A DNA stretch of 64,000 nt from Thermus composti. GTDB lineage: Bacteria; Deinococcota; Deinococci; Deinococcales; Thermaceae. A program made the translations under genes and the position numbers. Location: assembly GCF_014647535.1 (NCBI RefSeq), contig NZ_BMPJ01000002.1:75850-139849 (forward strand), given 5' to 3'. The notes below the pieces were generated by a model. It did not search any database, was not told where the DNA came from, and saw nothing but the letters and a program-made list of their open reading frames with translations. How positions within the stretch are numbered: position 1 is the first letter of the stretch; every line of letters begins with the position of its first letter. Of this stretch, positions 8,016 through 18,255 are shown piece by piece.

Positions 8016-11000
8016 ATGGGCCGCAAGCTCCGCTTCGCCCACCTCCACCAGCACACCCAGTTCTCCCTCCTGGACGGGGCGGCGAAGCTTTCCGACCTCC
8101 TTAAGTGGGTCAAGGAGACCACTCCCGAGGACCCCGCCTTGGCCATGACGGACCACGGGAACCTCTTCGGGGCGGTGGAGTTTTACAAAAAGGCCACCGA
8201 GATGGGCATCAAGCCCATCCTGGGCTACGAGGCCTACGTGGCGGCGGAAAGCCGCTTTGACCGCAAGCGGGGCAAGGGCCTGGACGGGGGCTACTTCCAC
8301 CTCACCCTCCTTGCTCAGGACTTCAAGGGCTACCAGAACCTGGTGCGCCTGGCGAGCCGGGCCTATTTGGAGGGCTTTTACGAGAAGCCCCGGATTGACC
8401 GGGAGATCCTGAGGGAACACAGCGAGGGCCTCATCGCCCTCTCGGGGTGCCTGGGGGCGGAGATCCCCCAGTTCATCCTCCAAGACCGCCTGGACCTGGC
8501 GGAGGCCCGGCTCAACGAGTACCTCTCCATCTTCGGCGATCGTTTCTTCATTGAGATCCAAAACCACGGCCTCCCCGAGCAGAGGAAGGTCAACGAGGTC
8601 CTGAAGGAGTTCGCCCGGAAGTACGGCCTGGGGATGGTGGCCACCAACGACGGCCACTACGTGCGCAAGGAGGATGCCCGGGCCCACGAGGTTCTCCTGG
8701 CCATCCAGTCCAAGAGCACCCTGGACGACCCCGGGCGCTGGCGTTTTCCCTGCGACGAGTTCTACGTGAAAACCCCGGAGGAGATGCGGGCCATGCTCCC
8801 CGAGGCGGAGTGGGGGGACGAGCCCTTTGACAACACGGTGGAGATCGCCCGCATGTGCAACGTGGACCTGCCCATCGGGGACAAGATGGTCTACCGCATC
8901 CCCCGGTTTCCCCTGCCCGGGGGGCGCACCGAGGCCCAGTACCTGATGGAGCTCACCCTAAAGGGGCTTCTTCGCCGCTACCCGGACCGGATCACCGAGG
9001 CCTTTTACCGGGAGGTCTTCCGCCGCCTGGGGAAGCTTCCCCCCCACGGGGACGGGGAGGCTTTGGCCGAGGCCTTGGCCCAGGTGGAGCGGGAGGCCTG
9101 GGAAGGGCTTGTGAAGGAGCTCCCCCCCCTGGAGGGGGTTAAGGAGTGGACGGCGGAGGCCATCCTCCACCGGGCCCTTTACGAGCTTTGGGTGATTGAG
9201 CGCATGGGCTTCCCCGGGTACTTCCTCATCGTCCAGGACTACATCAACTGGGCGAGGCGCAACGGGATCTCCGTGGGCCCCGGTCGGGGGAGCGCGGCGG
9301 GAAGCCTGGTGGCCTACGCCGTGGGCATCACCAACATAGACCCCTTGCGCTTCGGCCTCCTCTTTGAGCGCTTCCTGAACCCGGAGAGGGTCTCCATGCC
9401 GGACATTGACACGGACTTTTCCGATCGGGAGCGGGACCGGGTGATCGCCTACGTGCGGGAGCGCTACGGGGAGGACAAGGTGGCCCAGATCGGCACCCTG
9501 GGGAGCCTGGCCCCCAAGGCCGCCCTCAAGGACGTGGCCCGGGTTTACGGCATCCCCCACAAGAAGGCGGAGGAGCTGGCCAAGCTGATCCCCGTGCAGT
9601 TCGGCCGGCCCAAGCCCCTGCAGGAGGCCATCCAGGTGGTGCCGGAGCTGAAGGCGGAGATGGAGAAGGACCCCAAGGTGCGGGAGGTCCTGGAGGTGGC
9701 CATGCGCCTCGAGGGCCTAAACCGCCACGCCTCGGTCCACGCCGCCGGGGTGGTGATCGCCGCCGAGCCCCTCACGGACCTGGTGCCCCTCATGCGGGAC
9801 CAGGAGGGGCGACCCGTTACCCAGTACGACATGGGGGCGGTGGAGGCCCTGGGGCTTTTAAAGATGGACTTTTTGGGCCTGCGCACCCTCACCTTCCTGG
9901 ACGAGGCCAAGCGCATCGTGAAGGAGTCCAAGGGGGTGGAGCTGGACTACGACCGGCTGCCCCTGGATGACCCCGAGACCTTCGCCCTCCTCTCCCGGGG
10001 GGAGACCAAGGGGGTCTTCCAGCTGGAATCGGGGGGGATGACCGCCACGCTTCGCGGCCTCAAGCCCCGGCGCTTTGAGGACCTCATCGCCATCCTTTCC
10101 CTCTACCGCCCGGGGCCCATGGAGCACATTCCCACCTACATTCGCCGCCACCACAGCCAGGAGCCCGTGAGCTACAGCGAGTTCCCCCACGCGGAGAAGT
10201 ACCTGAGGCCCATCCTGGACGAGACCTACGGCATCCCCGTCTACCAGGAGCAGATCATGCAGATCGCCTCGGCCGTGGCGGGGTACTCCCTGGGGGAGGC
10301 GGACCTCCTTAGGCGGACCATGGGCAAGAAGAAGGTGGAGGAGATGCAAAAGCACCGGGAGCGCTTCCTGCGGGGGGCCAAGGAGCGGGGCGTGCCCGAG
10401 GAGGAGGCCAACCGCCTCTTTGACATGCTGGAGGCCTTCGCCAACTATGGCTTCAACAAGTGCCTCCCGGGCCGCGCCCAGGTGGTGGATTACCGCACGG
10501 GGAGGCGGGTTTCCGTGGGGGCCCTCGCCCGGGGGGAGGTGAAGGGGGTGTGGGTGCCCTCCCTGGACGAGAAGACCCTTCGCCTGGTGCCCCGCCCCGT
10601 GGTGGCGGCCTTTTCCAGCGGCAGGGCCCGGGTTTACCGCCTCCGCACCGCCACCGGGAGAACCTTGGAGGCCACCGCAAACCATCCCCTTTACACCCCG
10701 GAGGGCTGGTGTCCTCTGGGGGCCCTCAGGCCCGGGGACTTCGTGGCCTTGCCCCGCCACCTTCCCTACCTCCCCTCCGCCAGCCTTAAACCTCACGAGC
10801 TGGACCTTCTGGGCTTCGCGTTGGCCGAGGGGAACCTTCGCCACCCTTCGGGGTTTTACCTCTACACCTCCTCGGAGGAGGAGCTTGCCGCCATGCTGGA
10901 GGCCTTGGGGGGCTTTCCCAACACCCGGGCCAAGGTGGTCTGGCGCCGGGGGGTGGCCCACGTGTACGTGGGCCGGGAGGACCGCCGGCAACCCGCCGGG

Positions 11001-12956
11001 GCGGTGGAGTTTTTAAGGGAGCTCGGCCTTTTGGGCCTATCCGCCTGGGAGAAGCGCCTTCCCGAGGTGGTCTTCCGGCTTCCGCCCGAGGAGGTGGCCC
11101 GCTTCCTGGGGCGGCTTTGGGTGGGGGATGGGGGCATAGACCCGGAGGGGCGGCTCGTCCACTACGCCACCGCCTCGGAGGCCCTGGCCCGGGACGTGCA
11201 GCACCTTCTTTTGCGCTTGGGCCTGCAAAGCCGATTGGTGGCCAAGGAGTTCCCCTACAAGGAGGGGCGCAAGGGGTGGGTCGTTTACCTCCTGGGTGGC
11301 CTCGAGGCCGCCCGCCGTTTCGCCGAGTGGGTGGGGCCTTACCTTGTGGGCAAGCGGGCCGAGGACCTGAGGCGGCTCCTTTCGGGCTGGGAAGAGGCCG
11401 GGAGGAGCACCAAGGACGTCCTACCCCTGGACTTCCTTCCCTTGGTGCGCCGGGCGGTGGCGGAGGCCGCCATGGGTGCGCCTGCCGCTTTCCTCGAGGC
11501 CCACGGCTTCGCCCAGGGCCTCCTGCGCCCCGGGAAAGGACGGAAGGGCCTGGCCCGCGCCACGGTCTTGCGCCTGGCCACCCTTACCCAAAGCCTGGAC
11601 CTTCTCCGCCTGGCCGGGGCCGAGGTGTACTGGGACCGGGTGGAGGCCCTGGAGCCTCTGGGGGAGGAGGAGGTCTTTGACCTCACGGTGGAGGGCACCC
11701 ACACCTTCGTGGCCGAGGACGTCATCGTTCACAACTCCCACGCCGCCGCCTACAGCCTTCTCTCCTACCAGACCGCCTACGTGAAGGCCCACTACCCGGT
11801 GGAGTTCATGGCCGCCCTCCTCTCCGTGGAGCGGCACGACTCGGACAAGGTGGCGGAGTACATCCGCGACGCCCGCTCCATGGGCATCGCCGTCCTTCCC
11901 CCGGACATCAACCGCTCGGGGTTTGACTTCAAGGTGGTGGGGAAGGAGATCCTCTTCGGCCTCTCGGCGGTGAAGAACGTGGGGGAGGGGGCGGCGGAGG
12001 CCATCCTCCGGGAAAGGGAGCGGGGTGGGCCCTTTAGGAGCCTGGGCGACCTCCTCCGCCGCCTGGACGAAAAGGTCCTGAACAAGCGCACCCTGGAGTC
12101 CCTCATCAAGGCGGGGGCCTTGGACACCTTCGGGGACCGGGCCCGCCTCCTCGCCTCCTTGGAGGCCCTCCTCCGGTGGGCGGCGGAGGCCCGGGAGAAG
12201 GCGCGCTCGGGCATGCTGGGCCTCTTCGCCGAGGTGGAGGAGCCTCCCCTCCTCGAGGCCCCGCCCCTGGACGAGATCACGAGGCTCCGCTACGAGAAGG
12301 AGGCTTTGGGCATCTACGTCTCCGGCCACCCGGTGCTCCGCTACCCCGGGCTTAGGGAGGCGGCGAGCTGCCCTTTGGATGAGCTAGAGGACTTCATCCG
12401 GGGGCTTCCCCCCCGCCCCCGGGTCCTTTTGGCGGGGATGGTGGAGGAGGTGGTGCGCAAGCCCACCCGAAGCGGCGGCATGATGGCCCGCTTCGTCCTT
12501 TCCGATGAGACGGGGGCCTTGGAGGCGGTGGTCTTCGGCCGGGCCTACGAGGCGGTCTCCCCCAAGCTAAGGGAGGACACGCCCCTTCTGGTCTTGGCGG
12601 AGGTGGAGCGGGAGGAAGGGGGCCTAAGGGTTTTGGCCCAAGCGGCCTGGACCCACGAGGAGGTGGCGGAAGCGGCCAAGGCCCTGGAGGTGGAGGTGGA
12701 CCACGCCCTTCTAGACGAGAAGGGGATCGCCCTCCTCAAAAGCCTTTTGGACGAGCACCCGGGGACGCTTCCCCTCTACCTCAAGGTCCAGGGGCCCTTC
12801 GGCGAGGCCCTCTTCGCCTTGCGGGAGGTGCGGGTCTCGGAAGAGGCCCTCGAGGCCCTGGAGCGGGAGGGCTTCCGCGCCTACCTGGTCCCCGACCGGG
12901 AGGTCTTCCTCCAAGGGGAAAACGGGGGGGTCCAGGAGGAGGTGGTCCCCTTCTAA
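8016..12956 (+). CDS. dnaE: DNA polymerase III alpha subunit, intein-containing precursor
   Basis: Replicative polymerase, 1646 codons. Removing a 425-residue intein gives about 1221 residues, the size of Thermus alpha. Order: PHP domain (HLHQHTQFSLLDG, from about residue 8), palm with catalytic aspartates in PDIDTDFSD (Asp463, Asp465) and KMDFLGL (Asp618), thumb and fingers (GVFQLESGGM; YRPGPMEHIPTYI), helix-hairpin-helix region and an OB-fold (ARFVLSDETGALEAVVFG), then the tau-binding C-terminus. The intein interrupts the fingers between NYGFNK and SHAAAYS. The leaderless start lies 7 bases after TAGACT. The 3' end runs into a hairpin repeat sharing its TAA. Confidence 0.97.
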   Translation: MGRKLRFAHLHQHTQFSLLDGAAKLSDLLKWVKETTPEDPALAMTDHGNLFGAVEFYKKATEMGIKPILGYEAYVAAESRFDRKRGKGLDGGYFHLTLLAQDFKGYQNLVRLASRAYLEGFYEKPRIDREILREHSEGLIALSGCLGAEIPQFILQDRLDLAEARLNEYLSIFGDRFFIEIQNHGLPEQRKVNEVLKEFARKYGLGMVATNDGHYVRKEDARAHEVLLAIQSKSTLDDPGRWRFPCDEFYVKTPEEMRAMLPEAEWGDEPFDNTVEIARMCNVDLPIGDKMVYRIPRFPLPGGRTEAQYLMELTLKGLLRRYPDRITEAFYREVFRRLGKLPPHGDGEALAEALAQVEREAWEGLVKELPPLEGVKEWTAEAILHRALYELWVIERMGFPGYFLIVQDYINWARRNGISVGPGRGSAAGSLVAYAVGITNIDPLRFGLLFERFLNPERVSMPDIDTDFSDRERDRVIAYVRERYGEDKVAQIGTLGSLAPKAALKDVARVYGIPHKKAEELAKLIPVQFGRPKPLQEAIQVVPELKAEMEKDPKVREVLEVAMRLEGLNRHASVHAAGVVIAAEPLTDLVPLMRDQEGRPVTQYDMGAVEALGLLKMDFLGLRTLTFLDEAKRIVKESKGVELDYDRLPLDDPETFALLSRGETKGVFQLESGGMTATLRGLKPRRFEDLIAILSLYRPGPMEHIPTYIRRHHSQEPVSYSEFPHAEKYLRPILDETYGIPVYQEQIMQIASAVAGYSLGEADLLRRTMGKKKVEEMQKHRERFLRGAKERGVPEEEANRLFDMLEAFANYGFNKCLPGRAQVVDYRTGRRVSVGALARGEVKGVWVPSLDEKTLRLVPRPVVAAFSSGRARVYRLRTATGRTLEATANHPLYTPEGWCPLGALRPGDFVALPRHLPYLPSASLKPHELDLLGFALAEGNLRHPSGFYLYTSSEEELAAMLEALGGFPNTRAKVVWRRGVAHVYVGREDRRQPAGAVEFLRELGLLGLSAWEKRLPEVVFRLPPEEVARFLGRLWVGDGGIDPEGRLVHYATASEALARDVQHLLLRLGLQSRLVAKEFPYKEGRKGWVVYLLGGLEAARRFAEWVGPYLVGKRAEDLRRLLSGWEEAGRSTKDVLPLDFLPLVRRAVAEAAMGAPAAFLEAHGFAQGLLRPGKGRKGLARATVLRLATLTQSLDLLRLAGAEVYWDRVEALEPLGEEEVFDLTVEGTHTFVAEDVIVHNSHAAAYSLLSYQTAYVKAHYPVEFMAALLSVERHDSDKVAEYIRDARSMGIAVLPPDINRSGFDFKVVGKEILFGLSAVKNVGEGAAEAILRERERGGPFRSLGDLLRRLDEKVLNKRTLESLIKAGALDTFGDRARLLASLEALLRWAAEAREKARSGMLGLFAEVEEPPLLEAPPLDEITRLRYEKEALGIYVSGHPVLRYPGLREAASCPLDELEDFIRGLPPRPRVLLAGMVEEVVRKPTRSGGMMARFVLSDETGALEAVVFGRAYEAVSPKLREDTPLLVLAEVEREEGGLRVLAQAAWTHEEVAEAAKALEVEVDHALLDEKGIALLKSLLDEHPGTLPLYLKVQGPFGEALFALREVRVSEEALEALEREGFRAYLVPDREVFLQGENGGVQEEVVPF
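10461..11735 (+). mobile_element. DnaE intein with LAGLIDADG homing endonuclease (425 aa)
   Basis: In-frame insertion from Cys816 to Asn1240 of the precursor. Splicing blocks are present: Cys at position 1 (CLPGRAQVVDY), block B with a conserved His (TLEATANHPLYTPEGW), block F (VFDLTVEGTHTFVAEDVIVHN) and terminal His-Asn before a Ser extein residue. Both LAGLIDADG dodecapeptides are seen: LDLLGFALAEGN and FLGRLWVGDGGID, with acidic residues kept, so the endonuclease may be active. The insertion point lies three residues beyond the site of the cyanobacterial split DnaE intein. Confidence 0.95.
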
Positions 12957-12959
12957 GTA

Positions 12960-13056
12960 CCCCACCGCAGCTAAAGCTGCGGTGGGGGCCCCAAAGGGAG
13001 CTTCCCAAGCCTCATCCCGGGCATCCCATGTTGCGAAACCACCGTGCGGCTCCTTA
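12960..13056 (+). repeat. Dispersed hairpin repeat, copy A (after dnaE)
   Basis: The element begins at the dnaE stop codon (TAAGTACCCC...). It has an 11-bp stem (CCCACCGCAGC / GCTGCGGTGGG), then GGGGCCCCAAAGGG, a degenerate middle, and ends with GTTGCGAAACCACCG and CGGCTCCTTA. Copy B at 26555-26643 matches over this whole length except for about 20 bases missing from the middle. Copy C at 48338-48379 keeps the hairpin end only. Confidence 0.75.
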
Positions 13057-13132
13057 GGTGCTTTGGGGCTCCCCAAAGGCCACCTTGTGGCCGCTTCCTA
13101 CGCCCCTGGCCCAAGAGATGGGCGCCGAAACC

Positions 13133-13162
13133 AAAAGGGGGGGCTGGCATCCCAGCCCCCCC
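13133..13162 (-). terminator. groESL operon terminator
   Basis: Perfect 11-bp stem GGGGGGGCTGG / CCAGCCCCCCC with a 4-base loop. On the minus strand it is followed by TTTT, just past the groL stop. Confidence 0.8.
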
Positions 13163-13178
13163 TCTTAGGCCCTAAGGC

Positions 13179-14810
<1,632 letters not shown>

Positions 14811-14819
14811 TCACCTCCT

Positions 14820-15125
14820 TTACTGCAGGACCGCAAGCAGGTCGCGCTCGGAGAGGATCACGTACTCCTCGCCGTCAATCTCAATCTCGGTGCCGCCGTA
14901 CTTGGCGAAGACCACGATGTCCCCCTCCTTGACCTCGAGGGGCACCCGCTGGCCGTTCTCCAAGACGCGGCCCGTGCCCACCGCGATCACCTTGCCCTTC
15001 TGGGGCTTCTCCTTGGCGGTGTCGGGAAGCACGATGCCACCTTTGGTCTTGGGCTCCTCCTCAATCCGCTTCACCACAACTCGATCGCCTAGGGGCTTGA
15101 TCACCGTCTTCACCTCCGCGGCCAT
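14820..15125 (-). CDS. groS: Co-chaperonin GroES (Hsp10)
   Basis: Heptameric lid of GroEL, 101 residues. It opens [20 protein letters not shown] and contains the mobile-loop region [19 protein letters not shown] with the hydrophobic IVL GroEL-binding tripeptide. Start 15125 (ATG after GGGGGGAGTGGAT) is preferred over a start two codons upstream. It is the first gene of the groESL operon. Confidence 0.97.
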   Translation of the reverse strand: MAAEVKTVIKPLGDRVVVKRIEEEPKTKGGIVLPDTAKEKPQKGKVIAVGTGRVLENGQRVPLEVKEGDIVVFAKYGGTEIEIDGEEYVILSERDLLAVLQ

Positions 15126-15139
15126 ATCCACTCCCCCCT

Positions 15140-15166
15140 TTGACGCTCAAGGGTTTGGAGTGTCAA
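15140..15166 (-). promoter_or_regulatory. CIRCE-like HrcA operator upstream of groESL
   Basis: On the minus strand TTGACACTC, 9 bases, GAGCGTCAA: a 9-9-9 inverted repeat with one mismatch. The CIRCE consensus is TTAGCACTC-N9-GAGTGCTAA, so spacing and the inner CACTC/GAG are kept. It lies between the promoter and groS. HrcA repression is the established role for this element. Confidence 0.8.
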
Positions 15167-15175
15167 ACCAAGGGT

Positions 15176-15206
15176 CATTATTTCCCGCCCCATCCTTTTT
15201 GTCAAG
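15176..15206 (-). promoter_or_regulatory. groESL promoter
   Basis: TTGACA on the minus strand, about 17 bases, then AATAAT (or TAATGA at 19). The AT-rich hexamers stand out in this GC-rich region. Transcription would start at the edge of the CIRCE-like element. Confidence 0.6.
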
Positions 15207-15236
15207 GGGGTTGAGGGGGGGCTTATAAACGCTGGG

Positions 15237-16004
15237 TCAGGACCGCTGGCGCAGGGCCTCGTAGAGGAGGAGGGCGGCGGTGACGGCCACGTTGAGGCTG
15301 TCCGCCACCCCCCGCATGGGAATTCGTACCCGGGCCTGGGCCCGCCTCTTCCAAGCCTCGGAAAGGCCCTCGTCCTCGGCCCCGAGGAGGAAGGCCACGC
15401 CCTTCCGGTAGTCCTCCTCCCAGTAGAGCCTTTCCCCTTCCGGGGTGGCGGCCACCAGGGGGAGCCCCGTTTTCTCCAAAAAGCGGGCCGCTTCCCCTTC
15501 CGAAAGGGGATAGACGGGAAGGGCGAAGACCGCCCCCGTGGAGTTGCGGATCACCTGGGGGCTATAGAGGTCCACCCCTTCCGCCACCAAAACGAGGTCC
15601 GCCCCCGCCCCGTCCGCCGCCCGCAGGATGGCCCCCAGGTTTCCGGGCTTCTCCAGGCCCAAGAGGACGAGGACCAGGGGGTTTTCCGGAAGGGCGAGGG
15701 CTTCCAGCCGCTTTTCCGGGATGCGGAAGACCCCGATGAGGGAGGGGGGGTTTTCCCGGACGGAGACTCTTTCCATGGCCTCCTGGGAAAGCTCCAAGAC
15801 CTCGGCCCCCTGGGCTAGGTCTCGCTCGGCCTCCCCCGCCTTGGGGCCTAGGAGGAAGGCCTCGGGCTTTAGGCCCGCCTTGAGGGCCCTTTCCACCTCG
15901 CGCCTGCCCTCCACCAGGAAAAGGCCTGTCCTTTCCCGCTCCTTGCGCTCCTTGAGGGCGGCGAGGGCCTTCACCCGGGGGTTTTGCCGGCTAGCGATCC
16001 GCAA
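15237..16004 (-). CDS. TrmH/SpoU-family RNA 2'-O-methyltransferase
   Basis: SAM-dependent ribose methyltransferase of the SPOUT class acting on rRNA or tRNA, 255 residues. An N-terminal substrate-binding domain (RIASRQNPRVKALAALKER, FLVEGRREVERAL) precedes the knotted catalytic domain. The three SpoU motifs are present: EKPGNLGAILRAADGAG with the catalytic Arg, FLLGAEDEGLS, and the knot DSLNVAVTAALLLYEAL. The target nucleotide cannot be told from sequence. The start overlaps the end of the upstream GNAT/ligase gene by 14 bases. Confidence 0.88.
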   Translation of the reverse strand: MRIASRQNPRVKALAALKERKERERTGLFLVEGRREVERALKAGLKPEAFLLGPKAGEAERDLAQGAEVLELSQEAMERVSVRENPPSLIGVFRIPEKRLEALALPENPLVLVLLGLEKPGNLGAILRAADGAGADLVLVAEGVDLYSPQVIRNSTGAVFALPVYPLSEGEAARFLEKTGLPLVAATPEGERLYWEEDYRKGVAFLLGAEDEGLSEAWKRRAQARVRIPMRGVADSLNVAVTAALLLYEALRQRS

Positions 16005-18225
16005 GGGTCACCTCCGCCTGGGCCACCCAGGGGCCCTTTAGGACGAGCTTTAGAGCCTCCACCTGGGGAAGCTCCTCCAGCAAGCGGGAAAGCCTTAAGA
16101 GGATTTCCCGGTAAGGGGCCAAGTCGGCGTGGCCCTGTAAGGGTTTGAGGAGTTCCTCGGCGTCCTCCTGGGTAAGGGGGGAAAGCCTTTCCCCCAGGAC
16201 CTGGTCCCCTAGGGGGGTGGGGAGAAGGAGGCGGAAGAAGGGGCCGAAGAGGGGGTGGGGAAGGATCTCCAGTCTCAGGAGGATGCCCTCTCCCTCGCCC
16301 ACCGGCACGCCGAAGGCCTTCAGGAGGGCAAGGGCCTCTTGAAGGCCAAGGGCCTTCTTGCCCTCCAGGAGGCGCCTCGCCTCTTCCACCCGGAGGTCGG
16401 GGAAATCGGGGAAGACCAGGGGCTTTTCCCGAAAGACCCGGTAGGCCCAGGCCCGGGCCAGGGCGATGGCCGCCGATTCCGGGAAGCGGTAGACGGCGGC
16501 CTGCCCCAAAAGCTGGACCCGGGGGGCGTTTCGGGCCATGAAGCAGGCCAGGAGGGGCTTTTCCGTGCGGGCCTCGGCCAAAAGCTTAAGGACCGCCTCT
16601 TCCTCGGCGAAGCCCATGGGGACGAAGAGGAGGAAGACGCTTCCCGCCTCGCTTTTAAGGGCTTCCTCCAAGGCCTCTTGGAAGGCCTTTAGGGTGGCGG
16701 TGGAGCCCAGGTCGGTGTGCTCCACCTCGAGGCCTCCCTCCTTGAGGGCCTCCAGGGCCAGGTTGGAAGGCCCGGAGGCGTTGGAGACCAGGCGCACCCG
16801 GGGGTTTTGCGGAAGGCGCCCCAAGGCCAAGAGGGCCGCCACGTCAAAGGCCTCCTCCAGGCTGTTGGCCCGGACCACCCCCGCCTGGGCGAAAAGGGCC
16901 CGCACCAGGGGGTCGCGGGAGGGGTGGACCGCCAGGATGGGCTTTTTCTTGCCGATCCTCCGGGCCAGGCGGGAAAAGCGCCTGGGGTTGCCGAAGCTTT
17001 CCAAATAGAGGAGGATAACCCGCGTGCGCTCGTCCTCCTCCCAGAACTGGAGGAGGTCGTTGGAGGAGACGTCCGCCTTGCCCCCCAAGGAGACGAAGGC
17101 GCTTATGCCCAGGCCGAACCCCTCGGCGTAGGCCATGACCGCCCGGCCCAGGGTGCCCGACTGGCTGGAGATGGCCAGGGGCCCCTCCTTCGGCAGGGGG
17201 GCGAGCCCCGCCGCCAGGCGTACCTGGGGATGGGTGTGGAAAAGCCCCAAGGAGCCCGGGCCCAAAAGGCGCATCCCGTACCGCCGGGCCTTCTCCGCAA
17301 GCCTTTGGCCCTCCTTAGGGGAAAAGCCCGTGGTGAGGACGACGGCCGCCCGCACCCCCCGCCGCCCGCAGGCCTCGAGGGCCTCCAAAACCCTTTCCTT
17401 GGGCACGACGATCACCGCCAGGTCCACCGGTCCCGGGACGCTTTCCAGGCTCGGGTAGGCGAGAAGGGGCCCCACCGTGCCCCCCTCCTTGCCGATGGCC
17501 TCGTTCACGGGGAAGACCGGCCCCTGGAAGCGGCCGAAGATGAGGTTTTCCAGGACCCGGTAGCCGATGCTCTCCGGGTCCCGGCTCGCCCCCACCACCG
17601 CCACCCCCCGGGGGAAGAAGAAGGGGTGGAGGCTCGCCAGGGTGGAGACCTTCTCCCGCCACTCAAAGCGCTCGGCGGCCTTCTCGGTGAGGACGATCTC
17701 AAACTCCACCTCCACCTCCCCCCCTTCCCGGTGGGCCTTCACCTGGAAGCCGCTTTCCATGAAAACCGAGAGCATCTGCCGGTTCTCCGGCAGGACGAAG
17801 GCCTGGAACCGCCTTACCCCCCGCTTGGCGGCGATGAGGGCCAGGCGCTCCAGAAGAAGGGTGCCCAGGCCTTTCCCCTGGAAGGCGTCGTCCACCAGGA
17901 AGGCCACCTCGGCGGTGTCCTCTCCCCGGCCCCGCACGTACTCCCCCGTGGCCACGATGCGGGGCGGGTCCCCGGTCAGGACGATGAGGTTCACCTTTTC
18001 CTCGTCCGGCTTGGCGGAGAGGAGAAGCTCCGCCGCCTTCTCGGGGGAGATGGGGGAGAAGAAGCGGAGCCGCAAGGAGGCGGGGGAGAGGCGCCGTAAG
18101 AACTCCACGAAGAGGGGGAGGTCCTTGGGGGTGGCCCGGCGCAAAAAGGCGGTGCGCCCGTCCTTGAGGAGGACGGGGCCTTCCTCCAGGCCGTGCTGAG
18201 GGGTGGGGGCGGGCACGTAGCCCAT
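15991..18225 (-). CDS. GNAT acetyltransferase fused to a degenerate ADP-forming acyl-CoA ligase
   Basis: A 744-residue protein. A GNAT domain at about 20-170 carries the acetyl-CoA loop DDAFQGKGLGTLLLERL. It is followed by a CoA-binding Rossmann domain (GVAVVGASRDPESIGYRVL), two succinyl-CoA-synthetase-like domains (ISSQSGTLGRAVM) and a C-terminal remnant of ATP-grasp. Active ADP-forming ligases carry a phosphohistidine loop (SHTGxLAG) after the KP...GR segment. Here that loop is deleted (KKPILAVHPSRDPLVRA), and the ATP-grasp core is very short. This resembles Pat-type protein lysine acetyltransferases with an inactive ligase; the target is unknown. Confidence 0.8.
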   Translation of the reverse strand: MGYVPAPTPQHGLEEGPVLLKDGRTAFLRRATPKDLPLFVEFLRRLSPASLRLRFFSPISPEKAAELLLSAKPDEEKVNLIVLTGDPPRIVATGEYVRGRGEDTAEVAFLVDDAFQGKGLGTLLLERLALIAAKRGVRRFQAFVLPENRQMLSVFMESGFQVKAHREGGEVEVEFEIVLTEKAAERFEWREKVSTLASLHPFFFPRGVAVVGASRDPESIGYRVLENLIFGRFQGPVFPVNEAIGKEGGTVGPLLAYPSLESVPGPVDLAVIVVPKERVLEALEACGRRGVRAAVVLTTGFSPKEGQRLAEKARRYGMRLLGPGSLGLFHTHPQVRLAAGLAPLPKEGPLAISSQSGTLGRAVMAYAEGFGLGISAFVSLGGKADVSSNDLLQFWEEDERTRVILLYLESFGNPRRFSRLARRIGKKKPILAVHPSRDPLVRALFAQAGVVRANSLEEAFDVAALLALGRLPQNPRVRLVSNASGPSNLALEALKEGGLEVEHTDLGSTATLKAFQEALEEALKSEAGSVFLLFVPMGFAEEEAVLKLLAEARTEKPLLACFMARNAPRVQLLGQAAVYRFPESAAIALARAWAYRVFREKPLVFPDFPDLRVEEARRLLEGKKALGLQEALALLKAFGVPVGEGEGILLRLEILPHPLFGPFFRLLLPTPLGDQVLGERLSPLTQEDAEELLKPLQGHADLAPYREILLRLSRLLEELPQVEALKLVLKGPWVAQAEVTLADR

Positions 18226-18231
18226 ACCCTA

Positions 18232-18237
18232 AGGGTA
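18232..18237 (-). promoter_or_regulatory. -10 element for the GNAT/ligase gene
   Basis: TACCCT on the minus strand, 6 bases before the ATG at 18225. Confidence 0.4.
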
Positions 18238-18243
18238 CCGCGC

Positions 18244-18249
18244 TAGCAT
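18244..18249 (+). promoter_or_regulatory. -10 element of leaderless pgi
   Basis: TAGCAT, 6 bases before the pgi ATG. The divergent intergenic region is only 30 bases and holds both -10 elements. Confidence 0.5.
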
Positions 18250-18255
18250 AGACCC

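Noticed and set aside
10461..10480. Split or cyanobacterial-type DnaE intein insertion at the canonical site
   Set aside because: The intein is contiguous and the junction NK/SH lies three residues past the cyanobacterial insertion point.
12960..13056. CRISPR array or CRISPR-type repeat
   Set aside because: The hairpin repeat occurs singly at distant sites with no regular spacers and does not match the Thermus CRISPR repeats I remember. No array was seen despite cas6.
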